Source of the DNA: Sphingopyxis sp. H115
Lineage (GTDB): Bacteria; Pseudomonadota; Alphaproteobacteria; Sphingomonadales; Sphingomonadaceae
DNA length: 64,000 bases
Direction: 5' to 3'
Assembly: GCF_001468465.1 (NCBI RefSeq)
Contig: NZ_LNSA01000007.1
Span: 96,375-160,374, forward strand
Both the position numbers and the translations under genes were made by a program. Shown here piece by piece: positions 1 to 8,600 of this stretch; within the stretch, counting starts at the first letter, position 1, and every line of letters begins with the position of its first letter. The notes beneath the pieces were generated by a model. That model was not told the DNA's origin, did no database searches, and saw nothing but the letters and a program-made list of their open reading frames with translations.

Positions 1-1035
1 GCCGGTGTAGATTTCGGCTTCGGTGATCAGCGGCTCTTCTTCCTGGATCGGATCGAGCGTGTCGCGGTCATAGAAACCGACACCCAGATAGCCAGGGAAC
101 GGGCCCGTCGTCTGGCCCGGGGCCGGAACGAAACGGTTGAAGTTGCCAACCGTGCCGCTGGTGCGGCCGATCGCAGCACGCGTCGGCAGGCCGAGCGTGT
201 TAATCGTCACGCCGCCATTGTCGAGCGTGAAGCAGGAGGTGCCATCGAAGCCGACGCCGTCGCCCGAACCGAATTCGGTGCCTTCGCCGGTCAGGAAGCC
301 GCCGACCGGGCAGTCGAGCCACGACACGTCGTTACGCGCCAGCTTGTCGCGCTTGCGATATTCGAGCGAGCCGATGATGTTCAGGCGGTCGCTTTCGAAA
401 CCGAACGAGGCCGCGACGCGCCGATCGACGCCCGCGCCGACTTCCGGCACGTTGACCTGCGCTTCGATGTTCAGACCGCGCAGCTTGTTGTCGGTGATGA
501 TGTTCACAACGCCGGCGACGGCGTCCGAACCGTAAATCGACGAAGCGCCCGACTTCAGCACTTCGATGCTGCTGACGATCGCGGTCGGAAGGACGTTAAG
601 GTCGGCTGCGAGGACCGAACCGCGCGTACCGCCCGGCGCCAGGCGGCGACCGTTGAGGAGGATCAGCGTGCGGCTGGGGCCAAGGTTGCGCAGGCCGAGC
701 GTGTTCGCGCCGGTACCGCCGTCGGTAACGAAGCCACCGTAGAAGTTGTTGATCTGGCCCGAACCCTGGGTCACGGCGTTGCTCTGCAACGCGTCGGCCG
801 CGCTGTTGAAGCCCGCCTGGGTGATTTCTTCGGCGGTCACGACGGTGATCGGTTCGGCGACCGAGAATTCGTCGCGGCGAATGCGCGAGCCGGTGACGAC
901 GATCGCGTCGGTCGTGGCGGTATTCGTCGTGGTTGCTTCGTCCGCCGGAGCGGCGTCCTGGGCAAGCACAGGCTGGCTCACGGAAATTGCTACTGCAAAG
1001 GCAGCAGCACCCACAAGCAGGTGCGTCTTCATCAT
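1..1035 (-). CDS. TonB-dependent receptor, N-terminal part (runs off window)
   Basis: This is the first 345 codons of an outer-membrane TonB-dependent receptor; the rest lies beyond the window edge. The start is the first of two adjacent ATGs (1035). A Sec signal peptide (MMKTHLLVGAAAFAVAISVS, cleavage likely after VLA) is followed by a TonB-box-like DAIVVTGSRI segment and a plug domain with the typical strings LILLNGRRLAPGG and SSIYGSDAVAGVVNIIT. The start of the barrel then shows Asp/Arg-rich strands and a Cys pair (DCPVGG and SCFTLD). Family members import siderophores, vitamins or, in sphingomonads, many organic substrates; the visible part does not reveal the substrate. Family assignment is firm, specificity unknown. 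Confidence 0.93.
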   Translation of the reverse strand, partial: MMKTHLLVGAAAFAVAISVSQPVLAQDAAPADEATTTNTATTDAIVVTGSRIRRDEFSVAEPITVVTAEEITQAGFNSAADALQSNAVTQGSGQINNFYGGFVTDGGTGANTLGLRNLGPSRTLILLNGRRLAPGGTRGSVLAADLNVLPTAIVSSIEVLKSGASSIYGSDAVAGVVNIITDNKLRGLNIEAQVNVPEVGAGVDRRVAASFGFESDRLNIIGSLEYRKRDKLARNDVSWLDCPVGGFLTGEGTEFGSGDGVGFDGTSCFTLDNGGVTINTLGLPTRAAIGRTSGTVGNFNRFVPAPGQTTGPFPGYLGVGFYDRDTLDPIQEEEPLITEAEIYTG

Positions 1036-1560
1036 AGGTAACTCCCCGGTTGGCCCGCTCGTAAATTGAAAAATGAACGGATTGCGTCGTAGAAAGACGG
1101 AAAAAATCGCCAGCACAAGCCCCGCGTGGCAATTTTGTGTCAGACGTCTTTCATGACAGTGGCTGTGTGCCATTTTGGCAACAGTGCGGTGCGCAAGTGC
1201 GAGCTGGCGTCCGATAATTTGCTTATGTCCCGGCGATATGAATCGCTCTCCAAATCGTTTCTCAACGACGATAGTTTCGTTTGAAACATTCTGGTTGAAA
1301 TTAAATTGCGTTCGGGGGTTTTCGGGCAACGAGTGAGCGGCGCGAGCGAAGGTCGACGAGCCGAGCCATCTCGCGCGGCGAAGTGAGGGGGCTTTCGGTA
1401 CGCGAAAGCCTGAACGGCAAGCGAATCGCCCCCGCGCCCGCCCGGCGGGGTGAGCGAATGCGGCGATTGTTGCGACGCATCATAATTTGGTGCTAATGCG
1501 CTCCACTGTCCGGCGCGGCGCGGTCGCCAATGTCCCGGGATGCAAGGAGCGCAGGTCAAG
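1036..1560. other. Gene-free stretch between divergent receptor and phaR genes
   Basis: About 525 bases with no supportable gene. It should hold the promoters of the receptor (minus) and of phaR (plus). The middle, roughly 1130-1320, is visibly richer in A/T than its surroundings, as expected for promoter DNA. A good Shine-Dalgarno (AAGGAG at 1544-1549) marks the phaR end. The open frames here have no recognisable protein features and are treated as chance. Confidence 0.6.
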
Positions 1561-2100
1561 ATGGCGAAGTCCAAGGCGGCGGCGGATAATGACGTCGTCA
1601 CGATCAAGAAATATGCCAACCGGCGGCTCTACGATACCGAGCGCAGCTGCTACATCACGCTGGAAGATCTCGGCGCGATGGTACGCGACGGCCGCGAATT
1701 TCGCGTCGTCGATGCGAAGAGCGGCGAGGATATTACCCACAATGTGCTGACGCAGATTATCATGGATGAGGAAACTCGCGGCGAAACCCTGCTGCCGGTG
1801 AATTTCCTGCGCCACCTGATCGGCATGTATGGCGACAAGATGCAGTCGATGGTCCCGCAATATCTTGAGGCCTCGATGACGGCGTTCCGCAAGAACCAGC
1901 AGGATGTCCGCTCGGCGCTCGAAGGCGCGCTCGGATCGAACCCGCTGGCGGAAATGACCCGGCGTAACATGGAAATGTTCCAGCAGGCGGCGGGGGCGTT
2001 CATCCCGGGGGCCGGCGGCAGCAAGGCCAAGGATGCCGAGATTGCGGCGCTGAAGGCCGAAATCGCCGAGCTCAAGTCGGAACTCGCCAAAAAGAAATAA
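1561..2100 (+). CDS. phaR: PHA granule-associated transcriptional repressor PhaR
   Basis: PhaR binds polyhydroxyalkanoate granules and represses phasin and PHA synthesis genes. The 179-residue product starts with the diagnostic accumulation-regulator N-domain (ITIKK-like VVTIKKYANRRLYDTERSCY, about residues 14-35), followed by the EDITHNVLTQIIMDEE segment and the PHB_acc region (residues 70-130). It ends in a short charged coiled coil (KAKDAEIAALKAEIAELKSE). ATG 1561 is preferred over an in-frame ATG at 1540 because AAGGAG at 1544-1549 sits correctly before it. The gene stands alone upstream of proS with a 37-base gap. Confidence 0.93.
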   Translation: MAKSKAAADNDVVTIKKYANRRLYDTERSCYITLEDLGAMVRDGREFRVVDAKSGEDITHNVLTQIIMDEETRGETLLPVNFLRHLIGMYGDKMQSMVPQYLEASMTAFRKNQQDVRSALEGALGSNPLAEMTRRNMEMFQQAAGAFIPGAGGSKAKDAEIAALKAEIAELKSELAKKK

Positions 2101-2137
2101 GCGGGGCGCCCGCCCCAGTGACGGAAAAATATATATC

Positions 2138-3664
2138 ATGGTCAAACATGCGCTCAGCGTAACCCGTCAGGCCGACTTCGCGGCCTGGTATCAGGATGTC
2201 ATTGCCGAAGCCGACCTCGCTGAGGAATCGGGCGTGCGCGGCTGTATGGTCATCAAGCCGTGGGGTTATGGCATATGGGAACGCATCCAGACGGTGATGG
2301 ACGCCGCGATCAAGGAGGCCGGGGTCCAGAACGCCTATTTCCCGCTGTTCATCCCTTTGAGCTTCTTTGAGAAGGAAGCCGACCATGTCGATGGTTTTGC
2401 AAAGGAAATGGCGGTCGTCACGCACCACCGGCTGATCGCGGACGGCAAGGGCAAGCTCGTTCCCGATCCCGAGGCGAAGCTCGAAGAACCGCTGATCGTC
2501 CGCCCGACGTCCGAAACGGTCATCGGTTCGGCGATGAGCCGCTGGGTGCAGAGCTGGCGCGACCTGCCGCTGAAGGTCAACCAGTGGGCCAATGTGGTGC
2601 GCTGGGAAATGCGCACGCGCATGTTCCTGCGTACGAGCGAGTTTCTGTGGCAGGAAGGCCATACCGCGCACGCCGACAAGGACGACGCGATGGCCGAGAC
2701 GCTGCGCGCGCTCGAAATGTACCGCGCCTTTGCCGAGGATGTGCTCGCGATGCCGGTGATCGCGGGCGAGAAGCCCGAAAATGAGCGTTTCCCGGGCGCC
2801 GTCGCGACCTATTCGATCGAGGCGATGATGCAGGACGGCAAGGCGCTGCAGGCCGGCACCTCGCATTACCTCGGCACCGGCTTCGCCGAGGCGGCGAACA
2901 TCCGTTACCAGGACAAGGATGGCGGCCACAGCCTGTGCCACACGACGAGCTGGGGCACGTCGACGCGCATGATCGGCGGCGTCATCATGACGCACGGCGA
3001 CGATGACGGGCTCCGCTGCCCGCCGCGCATCGCGCCGCACCAGGTCGTGATTGTGCCGATGCTGCGCGACAATGAAGAGGATGCCGCGATCATCGACTAT
3101 TGCCGCGATCTCGAAACGCAGTTGAAGGCGCTCGACGCCTTTCGCGAGCCCGTGCGCGTCCTGCTCGACACGAGCGGGGCGAAGGCGCAGACCAAGCGGT
3201 GGGGATGGGTCAAGAAGGGCGCGCCGATCATCGTCGAAATCGGCCCGCGCGACGTTGCCGGCGGCAATGTCGCGGTGATCCGCCGCGACCGGCTTTACAA
3301 GGCCGATGGCAAGCTCGACACGGCGTTCGTCGCAAAGGGCGATTTCGTTACCGGCGCGGTCGCAATGCTGGAGGATATCCAGTCGGGCCTTCACGCCGAG
3401 GCCAGGGAGCGGCTCCATGCCAATATCCGACGCGACGTCACCGACCTCGCGGCGCATTTTGCCGGCGATGACAAGTTCGTCGGCTGGGCCGAAGTGCAAT
3501 GGTCGCGGCCGACGGGCGAGCCGCTCGAGGGGATCGTTGCGCAATTGAAGGCGTTGAAGCTGACGATGCGCAACACCCCGCTCGATGCGGCGCCCGCCGA
3601 TGGTGCCTGCTTCTTCACCGGCGAGCCGGCGGTGGAGCGCGTGCTGATCGGTCGGACCTATTGA
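2138..3664 (+). CDS. proS: Prolyl-tRNA synthetase, eukaryote/archaeal-type (type 3)
   Basis: Charges tRNA-Pro with proline in the cytoplasm. The 508-residue protein lacks the large editing insertion of classical bacterial ProRS and matches the shorter type 3 form. Class II motif 2 is visible as VRWEMRTRMFLRTSEFLWQEGHT-like sequence around residues 155-178, motif 3 as GLRCPPRIAPHQVVIVP near 290-305, and the anticodon-binding domain follows. The C-terminus ends in the tyrosine (IGRTY) typical of this subtype. Its TGA overlaps the ATG of the next gene by one base, so the two are probably cotranslated. Confidence 0.96.
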   Translation: MVKHALSVTRQADFAAWYQDVIAEADLAEESGVRGCMVIKPWGYGIWERIQTVMDAAIKEAGVQNAYFPLFIPLSFFEKEADHVDGFAKEMAVVTHHRLIADGKGKLVPDPEAKLEEPLIVRPTSETVIGSAMSRWVQSWRDLPLKVNQWANVVRWEMRTRMFLRTSEFLWQEGHTAHADKDDAMAETLRALEMYRAFAEDVLAMPVIAGEKPENERFPGAVATYSIEAMMQDGKALQAGTSHYLGTGFAEAANIRYQDKDGGHSLCHTTSWGTSTRMIGGVIMTHGDDDGLRCPPRIAPHQVVIVPMLRDNEEDAAIIDYCRDLETQLKALDAFREPVRVLLDTSGAKAQTKRWGWVKKGAPIIVEIGPRDVAGGNVAVIRRDRLYKADGKLDTAFVAKGDFVTGAVAMLEDIQSGLHAEARERLHANIRRDVTDLAAHFAGDDKFVGWAEVQWSRPTGEPLEGIVAQLKALKLTMRNTPLDAAPADGACFFTGEPAVERVLIGRTY

Positions 3665-4275
3665 TGCTGCGAGCGGCGCTGAAGGACGGCTATCTTGGTC
3701 TGTTCCGTTTCAGTGGCCGCATGGCGCTGGGCCCGTTCTGGATCTACGCCGGCATCAACATGCTGTTCGGGGTGATCGCGCAGGCGATCCTCTTTGACCC
3801 CTATATGAAGCGGATGGCGGGCGAGGCGCAGCGCATCGCGCAGGAGCACCCGGACGATGTGACGATCCAGTCTGGTCCGGGCCATTATTCGGTCGAGATA
3901 AGAGGAAACCACTCCATCAATATGCCCGACATCGACATATATATGGCCGGTATGGCGCTGATCGGATTGATTTTTTTCCTGCTGATGGCCGCGGCGACCA
4001 TGCGCCGTCTGCATGACAGCGATCGACGTGGATGGTGGATTTTGTTACCTGTGCCTTTCGTGGTCGCCGCGGTCAGTCTCGCGCCATCTTTGTTGAACGG
4101 GTGGGGGATGGAAGCGACGGCGGCCAATTCGGTTCCCGACTTCGGCCCCTTTCTGAAATTCGCGGCGCTGACCGGGGCTTATATGCTTTCGCTTGTCGTC
4201 CTGATGTTTCTCCTCGCTTTATCGGGGACCAAGGGACCCAATCGTTTTGGCGATCCGCCGCAAGGATCGGTTTGA
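3664..4275 (+). CDS. DUF805 family inner-membrane protein
   Basis: A 203-residue membrane protein. The N-terminus FRFSGRMALGPFWIYAG and the later ATMRRLHDSDRRGWWIL are characteristic of DUF805 (YhaH-like) proteins, whose function is not established. About four hydrophobic segments are visible (residues ~20-40, 95-115, 120-145, 175-195), and the end KGPNRFGDPP is also family-typical. The ATG at 3664 overlaps the proS stop codon; the much longer open frame that begins inside proS is not a better start. rnr begins two bases after its stop. Confidence 0.88.
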   Translation: MLRAALKDGYLGLFRFSGRMALGPFWIYAGINMLFGVIAQAILFDPYMKRMAGEAQRIAQEHPDDVTIQSGPGHYSVEIRGNHSINMPDIDIYMAGMALIGLIFFLLMAAATMRRLHDSDRRGWWILLPVPFVVAAVSLAPSLLNGWGMEATAANSVPDFGPFLKFAALTGAYMLSLVVLMFLLALSGTKGPNRFGDPPQGSV

Positions 4276-4277
4276 GT

Positions 4278-6608
4278 ATGACGAAGCGCCCCAAACGCCC
4301 GCAGCCGGCTGGCCTGCCCAGCGCCGATCAGATCCTTCGCTTCATCGAAGAGAGCAAGGACGCCGTCGGCAAGCGCGAGATTGCCAAGCATTTCGCGCTG
4401 CACGGGAATGACAAGATCGCGCTGAAGGCGCTGCTCAAGGACATGACCGACGAGGGGCTCATCGACCTGGCGCCGGGCCGCGCCTTCCACAAGCATGGCG
4501 GGCTGCCGCGCGTGACGGTGCTGCGCGTCGCTGCGATCGAGGGCAGCAACGTCTGGGCGGTGCCCGAACGCTGGGAAGCCGCAGGTCCCGCGCCGCGGTT
4601 GCGGGTGATCGAGCAGGGACGAAAAGGCGCGCTCGGCGTCGGCGACCGCATCCTCGCGCGGACCGAGGAACGCGGCAGCGGCCATGTCGCGCACCCGATG
4701 AAGCGCCTCCAGGCGAGCGCCGAGATGGTGATCGGCGTGCTCGTCGAGGAGCAGTCACCCGGCGGCAAGCCGATGGTTTGGCTGCGTCCCGCCGACAAGC
4801 GCGCGCGGTACGACTTCACGGTAGCCGACAAGGGCGATGCCGAGATCGGCGATCTGGTGCGCGCCGAACTGACCGGGCGCGGCTCCGCGATCAAGGCGAA
4901 GGTGATTAACCGCATCGGCGACCCCTTCGCGCCCAGATCCTTGAGCATGATCGCGATCGCACGGCACGAAATTCCGCACGTATTCGACGGCGAAACGCTC
5001 GCCGAGGCCGAGAAAGCGGCGAAGCTGCCGCTCACCCCCGACGGCCGCGAGGATCTGCGCGATGTGCCGATCGTCGCGATCGATCCGATCGATGCGCGCG
5101 ACCATGACGATGCCGTCTGGGCGATCCCCGACGACGATCCCGGCAACAAGGGCGGTTTCCGCGCCATCGTCGCGATCGCCGATGTCAGCTTTTATGTCCG
5201 CCCCGAGGGCGCGCTCGACCGCGAGGCGCGGCGGCGCGGCAACAGCGTCTATTTTCCCGACCAGGTGGTGCCGATGCTGCCCGAAACCTTGTCCGCCGGT
5301 GTCTGCTCGCTGAAAGCGGGCGAAGATCGCGCCGCGATGGCGTGCCATCTCGTTATCGACAGGCACGGCAAGGTGACGTCATGGCGGTTTGCGCGCGCGC
5401 TCGTCCGGCTGCGCGCGAACATTGCCTATGAGCAGGCGCAGGCAGCCTTTGACACGAACGAGCCGCGTGCGGAATGGGACGCCGATGTGCTGCCTGCGCT
5501 GCGCAACCTCTGGGCCAGCTGGGCGCTGCTCGCCAAGTCGCGCGCCGCACGCGACCCGCTCGACCTCGATCTGCCTGAGCGGCAGGTAATTCTCGACGAG
5601 CAGGGTGGGATCGCTGAAATCCGCGTGCGCGACCGGCTCGACGCGCACCGGCTGATCGAGGATTATATGATCGCGGCCAACGTCGCGGCGGCGAAGGCGC
5701 TGGAGGCGAAGAAGTCGCCGGTGATGTACCGCATCCACGAGCCGCCGAGCCGCGAGAAGCTGGTCAGCCTCAAGGATTATCTCGAAACCTTCGAACAGAG
5801 CTTTGCGCTGGGGCAAGTCATCACGCCTGCGGTGTTCAACCGCCTGATCGACGGCTTTTCCGAAGACGACCGTCTGCCCGAAATCATGCAGGCGATTCTG
5901 CGCAGCCAGACGCAGGCCTACTACGGTCCAGCCAATGCGGGGCATTTCGGCCTCGCGCTCGGCTCTTATGCGCATTTCACTTCGCCGATCCGCCGCTACG
6001 CCGACCTGATCGTCCACCGCGCGCTCGTCGATTCGTACAAGCTCGAGGTGCCCGGCAAGGTCAGGGATCTGCCGGCGCGCACCGGGCTGGGCGAGGCCGA
6101 CGCCAAGGGCCTGTCGCGCATCGGCGAGACGATCAGCGCGCTCGAACGCCGCGCGATGGAAGCCGAGCGCGAGACGATCGACCGCTATGTCGCGGCTTAC
6201 CTCGCGACCAAGACGGGCGAAATCCTTGTCGCGCGCATCACCGGCGTCCAGCCCTTCGGCTTTTTCGCGACCGTCGACGGGCTCGGCGGCGACGGGCTGG
6301 TGCCGGTATCGACGCTGGGGAGCGAGCGTTTCTTCTATGATGAGGCGGCGCGCAGCCTAGACAGCGAGCATGGCCGGGTGAGCTATACGGTCGGGCAGCG
6401 GATCGAGCTGCGGCTGATGGACGCCAATCCGATCAGCGGCGCGCTGCGCTTCGAATTGCCCGATGCGCCCGAGGGCGGCTTCCGCAATCGGCCGCCGCGG
6501 CGCGACGGGGTGAAAGCGAAGGGATCCATGAAGGACAAGGCCGGCAAGCACATGGTCGGTAAGCGCGGAAGGCCGGCGAATATCAAGCACAAGGGCAAGC
6601 GGCGCTAA
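4278..6608 (+). CDS. rnr: Ribonuclease R (RNB-domain 3'-5' exoribonuclease)
   Basis: RNase R degrades structured RNA processively from the 3' end. The 776-residue product has an N-terminal winged helix (SADQILRFIEESKDAVGKRE), cold-shock domains, and the RNB catalytic domain with the acidic signature VAIDPIDARDHDDAVWAI (about residues 270-287), which holds the metal-binding aspartates. The substrate-binding GHFGLALGSYAHFTSPIRRY lies near 555-575. A C-terminal S1 domain precedes a basic tail ending KHKGKRR. ATG 4278 is two bases after DUF805. A longer in-frame extension would run back through DUF805 and is rejected. Confidence 0.96.
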   Translation: MTKRPKRPQPAGLPSADQILRFIEESKDAVGKREIAKHFALHGNDKIALKALLKDMTDEGLIDLAPGRAFHKHGGLPRVTVLRVAAIEGSNVWAVPERWEAAGPAPRLRVIEQGRKGALGVGDRILARTEERGSGHVAHPMKRLQASAEMVIGVLVEEQSPGGKPMVWLRPADKRARYDFTVADKGDAEIGDLVRAELTGRGSAIKAKVINRIGDPFAPRSLSMIAIARHEIPHVFDGETLAEAEKAAKLPLTPDGREDLRDVPIVAIDPIDARDHDDAVWAIPDDDPGNKGGFRAIVAIADVSFYVRPEGALDREARRRGNSVYFPDQVVPMLPETLSAGVCSLKAGEDRAAMACHLVIDRHGKVTSWRFARALVRLRANIAYEQAQAAFDTNEPRAEWDADVLPALRNLWASWALLAKSRAARDPLDLDLPERQVILDEQGGIAEIRVRDRLDAHRLIEDYMIAANVAAAKALEAKKSPVMYRIHEPPSREKLVSLKDYLETFEQSFALGQVITPAVFNRLIDGFSEDDRLPEIMQAILRSQTQAYYGPANAGHFGLALGSYAHFTSPIRRYADLIVHRALVDSYKLEVPGKVRDLPARTGLGEADAKGLSRIGETISALERRAMEAERETIDRYVAAYLATKTGEILVARITGVQPFGFFATVDGLGGDGLVPVSTLGSERFFYDEAARSLDSEHGRVSYTVGQRIELRLMDANPISGALRFELPDAPEGGFRNRPPRRDGVKAKGSMKDKAGKHMVGKRGRPANIKHKGKRR

Positions 6609-6621
6609 ATACTTTACCGAT

Positions 6622-6686
6622 GCCCCGTGAAGGCGGGGCCGCCGGACAGGTAACGCAAGGCTGATAGCGTCCCCGCCGTCGCGGGG
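6622..6686. terminator. Two GC hairpins between convergent genes
   Basis: Between rnr (plus) and the XRE gene (minus) lie two small stem-loops: GCCCCG/CGGGGC at 6622-6639 and CCCCGC/GCGGGG at 6671-6686. Neither is followed by a clear T run, so they are weak or factor-assisted terminators at best. Confidence 0.35.
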
Positions 6687-6698
6687 GGCGACGGGGGT

Positions 6699-7487
6699 TC
6701 AGTTACCCGCCATCGCCCGTAGCAGCGCCGCGCTCTCCGCATCGGCGGGGAAGAAGGCTTCGATCGCCAGTTCGGACAGCGTGATATCGACCGGCGTGCC
6801 GAAGATTGTGACGGTCGAGACGAAGCGGATCTGCCCCATCGGCGTGTCGAGGATCAGCGGCACCGCGATCCCGTTTGCCGCGCTTCTGTCATGCGCGCTC
6901 GTCGATGCGGGATAGCCGGCCAGTTCCTCGCGGAGCGCGATCAGTCCGGCGTCGGCGCTCGCATCGATCTGATGATCGAGCCGTTCGAGGATGTGCGCAC
7001 GCCATTCGCCGTGATTGACGATATGCGGTGCGAGCCCTTCTGGATGCAGCGCAATGCGAAGGACATTGACCGGAGGTTCGAACAATTCGGGTGCCGCGAG
7101 CTGAGTCAACAGCGCCACCGCATTGTTCGCAGCGATCATGTTCCAGTGCCGGTCGACCGCGAGCGCCGGATAGGGTTCGTGCCCCCGCAGCACATGTTCC
7201 ACGATGGCCTTCATGCCCGCCATCTCTTCGCTGTCGAGTGGGCGCTCCTGGAAATCGGGGGCGTAGCCTCCCGCGAGCAGCATCGCGTTGCGTGCGCGAT
7301 GCGGCACCTCCAGACAGTCGGCGAGCCGCTGAAGCATCGCCGCGCTCGGCCTCGATCGACCCGTCTCGATAAAGCTGAGGTGACGCGTCGAAATCTCGCT
7401 GTCGAGCGCAAGGTCCATCTGGCTCATCCGGCGCCTGACGCGCCATTCGCGAAGCTGCTCGCCGAGCGAAGCGGGTTTCATTGTCAT
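6699..7487 (-). CDS. XRE-family regulator with MmyB-like ligand domain
   Basis: A 262-residue DNA-binding regulator. The N-terminal helix-turn-helix is clear (LREWRVRRRMSQMDLALDS then ISTRHLSFIETGRSRPS, residues 10-48). The remainder matches the MmyB-like ligand-binding domain (GYAPDFQERPLDSEEM; ALAVDRHWNMIAANNAV; FVSTVTIFGTPVDITLSELA). Family members often regulate a divergently transcribed neighbour in response to an acyl or lipid-like ligand. Here the divergent neighbour is a small membrane gene, and an inverted repeat at 7531-7547 lies between them. Confidence 0.9.
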   Translation of the reverse strand: MTMKPASLGEQLREWRVRRRMSQMDLALDSEISTRHLSFIETGRSRPSAAMLQRLADCLEVPHRARNAMLLAGGYAPDFQERPLDSEEMAGMKAIVEHVLRGHEPYPALAVDRHWNMIAANNAVALLTQLAAPELFEPPVNVLRIALHPEGLAPHIVNHGEWRAHILERLDHQIDASADAGLIALREELAGYPASTSAHDRSAANGIAVPLILDTPMGQIRFVSTVTIFGTPVDITLSELAIEAFFPADAESAALLRAMAGN

Positions 7488-7530
7488 TCTCCTTCGTAAG
7501 CGGAGCTATACCCCGGCCTTCGCTTTTTCC

Positions 7531-7547
7531 ATTACCTCACGCGTAAT
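7531..7547. promoter_or_regulatory. Candidate operator between divergent XRE and membrane genes
   Basis: ATTAC-N7-GTAAT is a perfect 5+5 inverted repeat in the roughly 110-base divergent intergenic space. It is centred about 50 bases upstream of the regulator start, a natural place for an autoregulatory XRE site. Inferred from position and symmetry only. Confidence 0.35.
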
Positions 7548-7599
7548 CGACGCCATTCAATCCGCGGTCCAATCGGGGCGGGTCGAAAGGAGAATCATC

Positions 7600-7992
7600 A
7601 TGTCGATCCGCAACCTCAAGAATATCCTCGTTACCGATGCCGTCACCGCTGCGGCGGTCTGCATCGCCGGCCTTTTTGCCGCCGCGCCCGTGGGCGCGCT
7701 GTTCGGATTGCCGGCGAACATCGTCGCGGTGGGCGGCTGGATCTGTCTGGCGGCAGGCCTGCTGATGCTGGTCGCGGCCGCGCAGGCGGTGCCAAACGCC
7801 GCGCTGGTCAAGCTGATCGCGGTCGGCAATGTCGGCTGGGTCGCCGCCAGTTTCGCGGTGGTCGCCGTCTTTGCAGGACAGATGACGGCGATCGGGATCG
7901 CCGTCGTCATCGCGCAGGCGTTCGGCGTTCTAGGCTTCGCGATCCTCGAATGGAAAGGCGCGACCACGGGCGGCCACGCCGCCGCCGCCTAA
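7600..7992 (+). CDS. Small four-helix integral membrane protein
   Basis: A 130-residue, almost entirely hydrophobic protein with about four membrane segments (residues 12-33, 40-62, 68-90, 95-115) and a short His/Ala tail. It has a good ribosome site (GAAAGGAG about ten bases upstream of ATG 7600). It is divergent from the XRE regulator and probably under its control. Its stop overlaps the stop of the convergent universal stress gene by three bases (7989-7992). I do not recognise a characterised family. Confidence 0.8.
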   Translation: MSIRNLKNILVTDAVTAAAVCIAGLFAAAPVGALFGLPANIVAVGGWICLAAGLLMLVAAAQAVPNAALVKLIAVGNVGWVAASFAVVAVFAGQMTAIGIAVVIAQAFGVLGFAILEWKGATTGGHAAAA

Positions 7993-8441
7993 CTCAGCGC
8001 GTCGAGCCGGGCGACGTCGATCCCGCCCGGCACCAGCATCACCGGACAGGGGAGGGTTCCCGCATCCTGTCCGGTGAAATGCGCGACCAGCGGCCCCGGC
8101 GCCCCCGAGGCCGCCGTCGCGAGTACAAGCGCGGCAATCTCGTCGCTTGCGCCGATCACCTCGCGGACCACTTCGGCGGGCTTGCCCGACTTGATCATAT
8201 TCTGCGCCGTGACGCCTTCCTGCATCACTGCATCGGCGGCCGTCGCCACAAGCTCCTCGGCATGTTCCCGCGCTTCGGCCTCGATCGTGGCCTGCACTCC
8301 GCCGAACGCGACAAAATCCTGCGGCGGGATGATCGCAAGGATGATCACGCCGCCCCCCGTACGCGCCGCGCGCCGCGCCGCAAAGCGAAGCGCCAGCGAC
8401 GACTCCGGGCTGTCGTCGATCACCACAAGATACGTCCGCAT
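7989..8441 (-). CDS. Universal stress protein (UspA-like)
   Basis: A 150-residue single-domain Usp fold: MRTYLVVIDDSPESSLALRF at the N-terminus, a central GVIILAIIPPQD strand, and LPCPVMLVP near the end. The ATP-binding glycine motif near the C-terminus appears degenerate (SGAPGPLVAHFTGQDAG), so nucleotide binding is uncertain. ATG 8441 is chosen because the 15 upstream in-frame residues do not belong to the fold. It is convergent with, and overlaps, the small membrane gene. Confidence 0.87.
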   Translation of the reverse strand: MRTYLVVIDDSPESSLALRFAARRAARTGGGVIILAIIPPQDFVAFGGVQATIEAEAREHAEELVATAADAVMQEGVTAQNMIKSGKPAEVVREVIGASDEIAALVLATAASGAPGPLVAHFTGQDAGTLPCPVMLVPGGIDVARLDALS

Positions 8442-8600
8442 CGCCCCGACCCCTCTCGTTTTTGCTTGGCGCCGAGAGTGCGTCACATTCGTATGAAACG
8501 CAAGCTGGCCCGCTGGACCTTGACCGATGCAGGGCTTATGGCGAGGAAGAATCCGTAGCGGCAGGCCCCGCCTGCAAGACTGACAGGGACACGCCTAGAC

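Noticed and set aside
2072..3544. 490-codon minus-strand frame
   Set aside because: Entirely antisense to proS, with no domain features.
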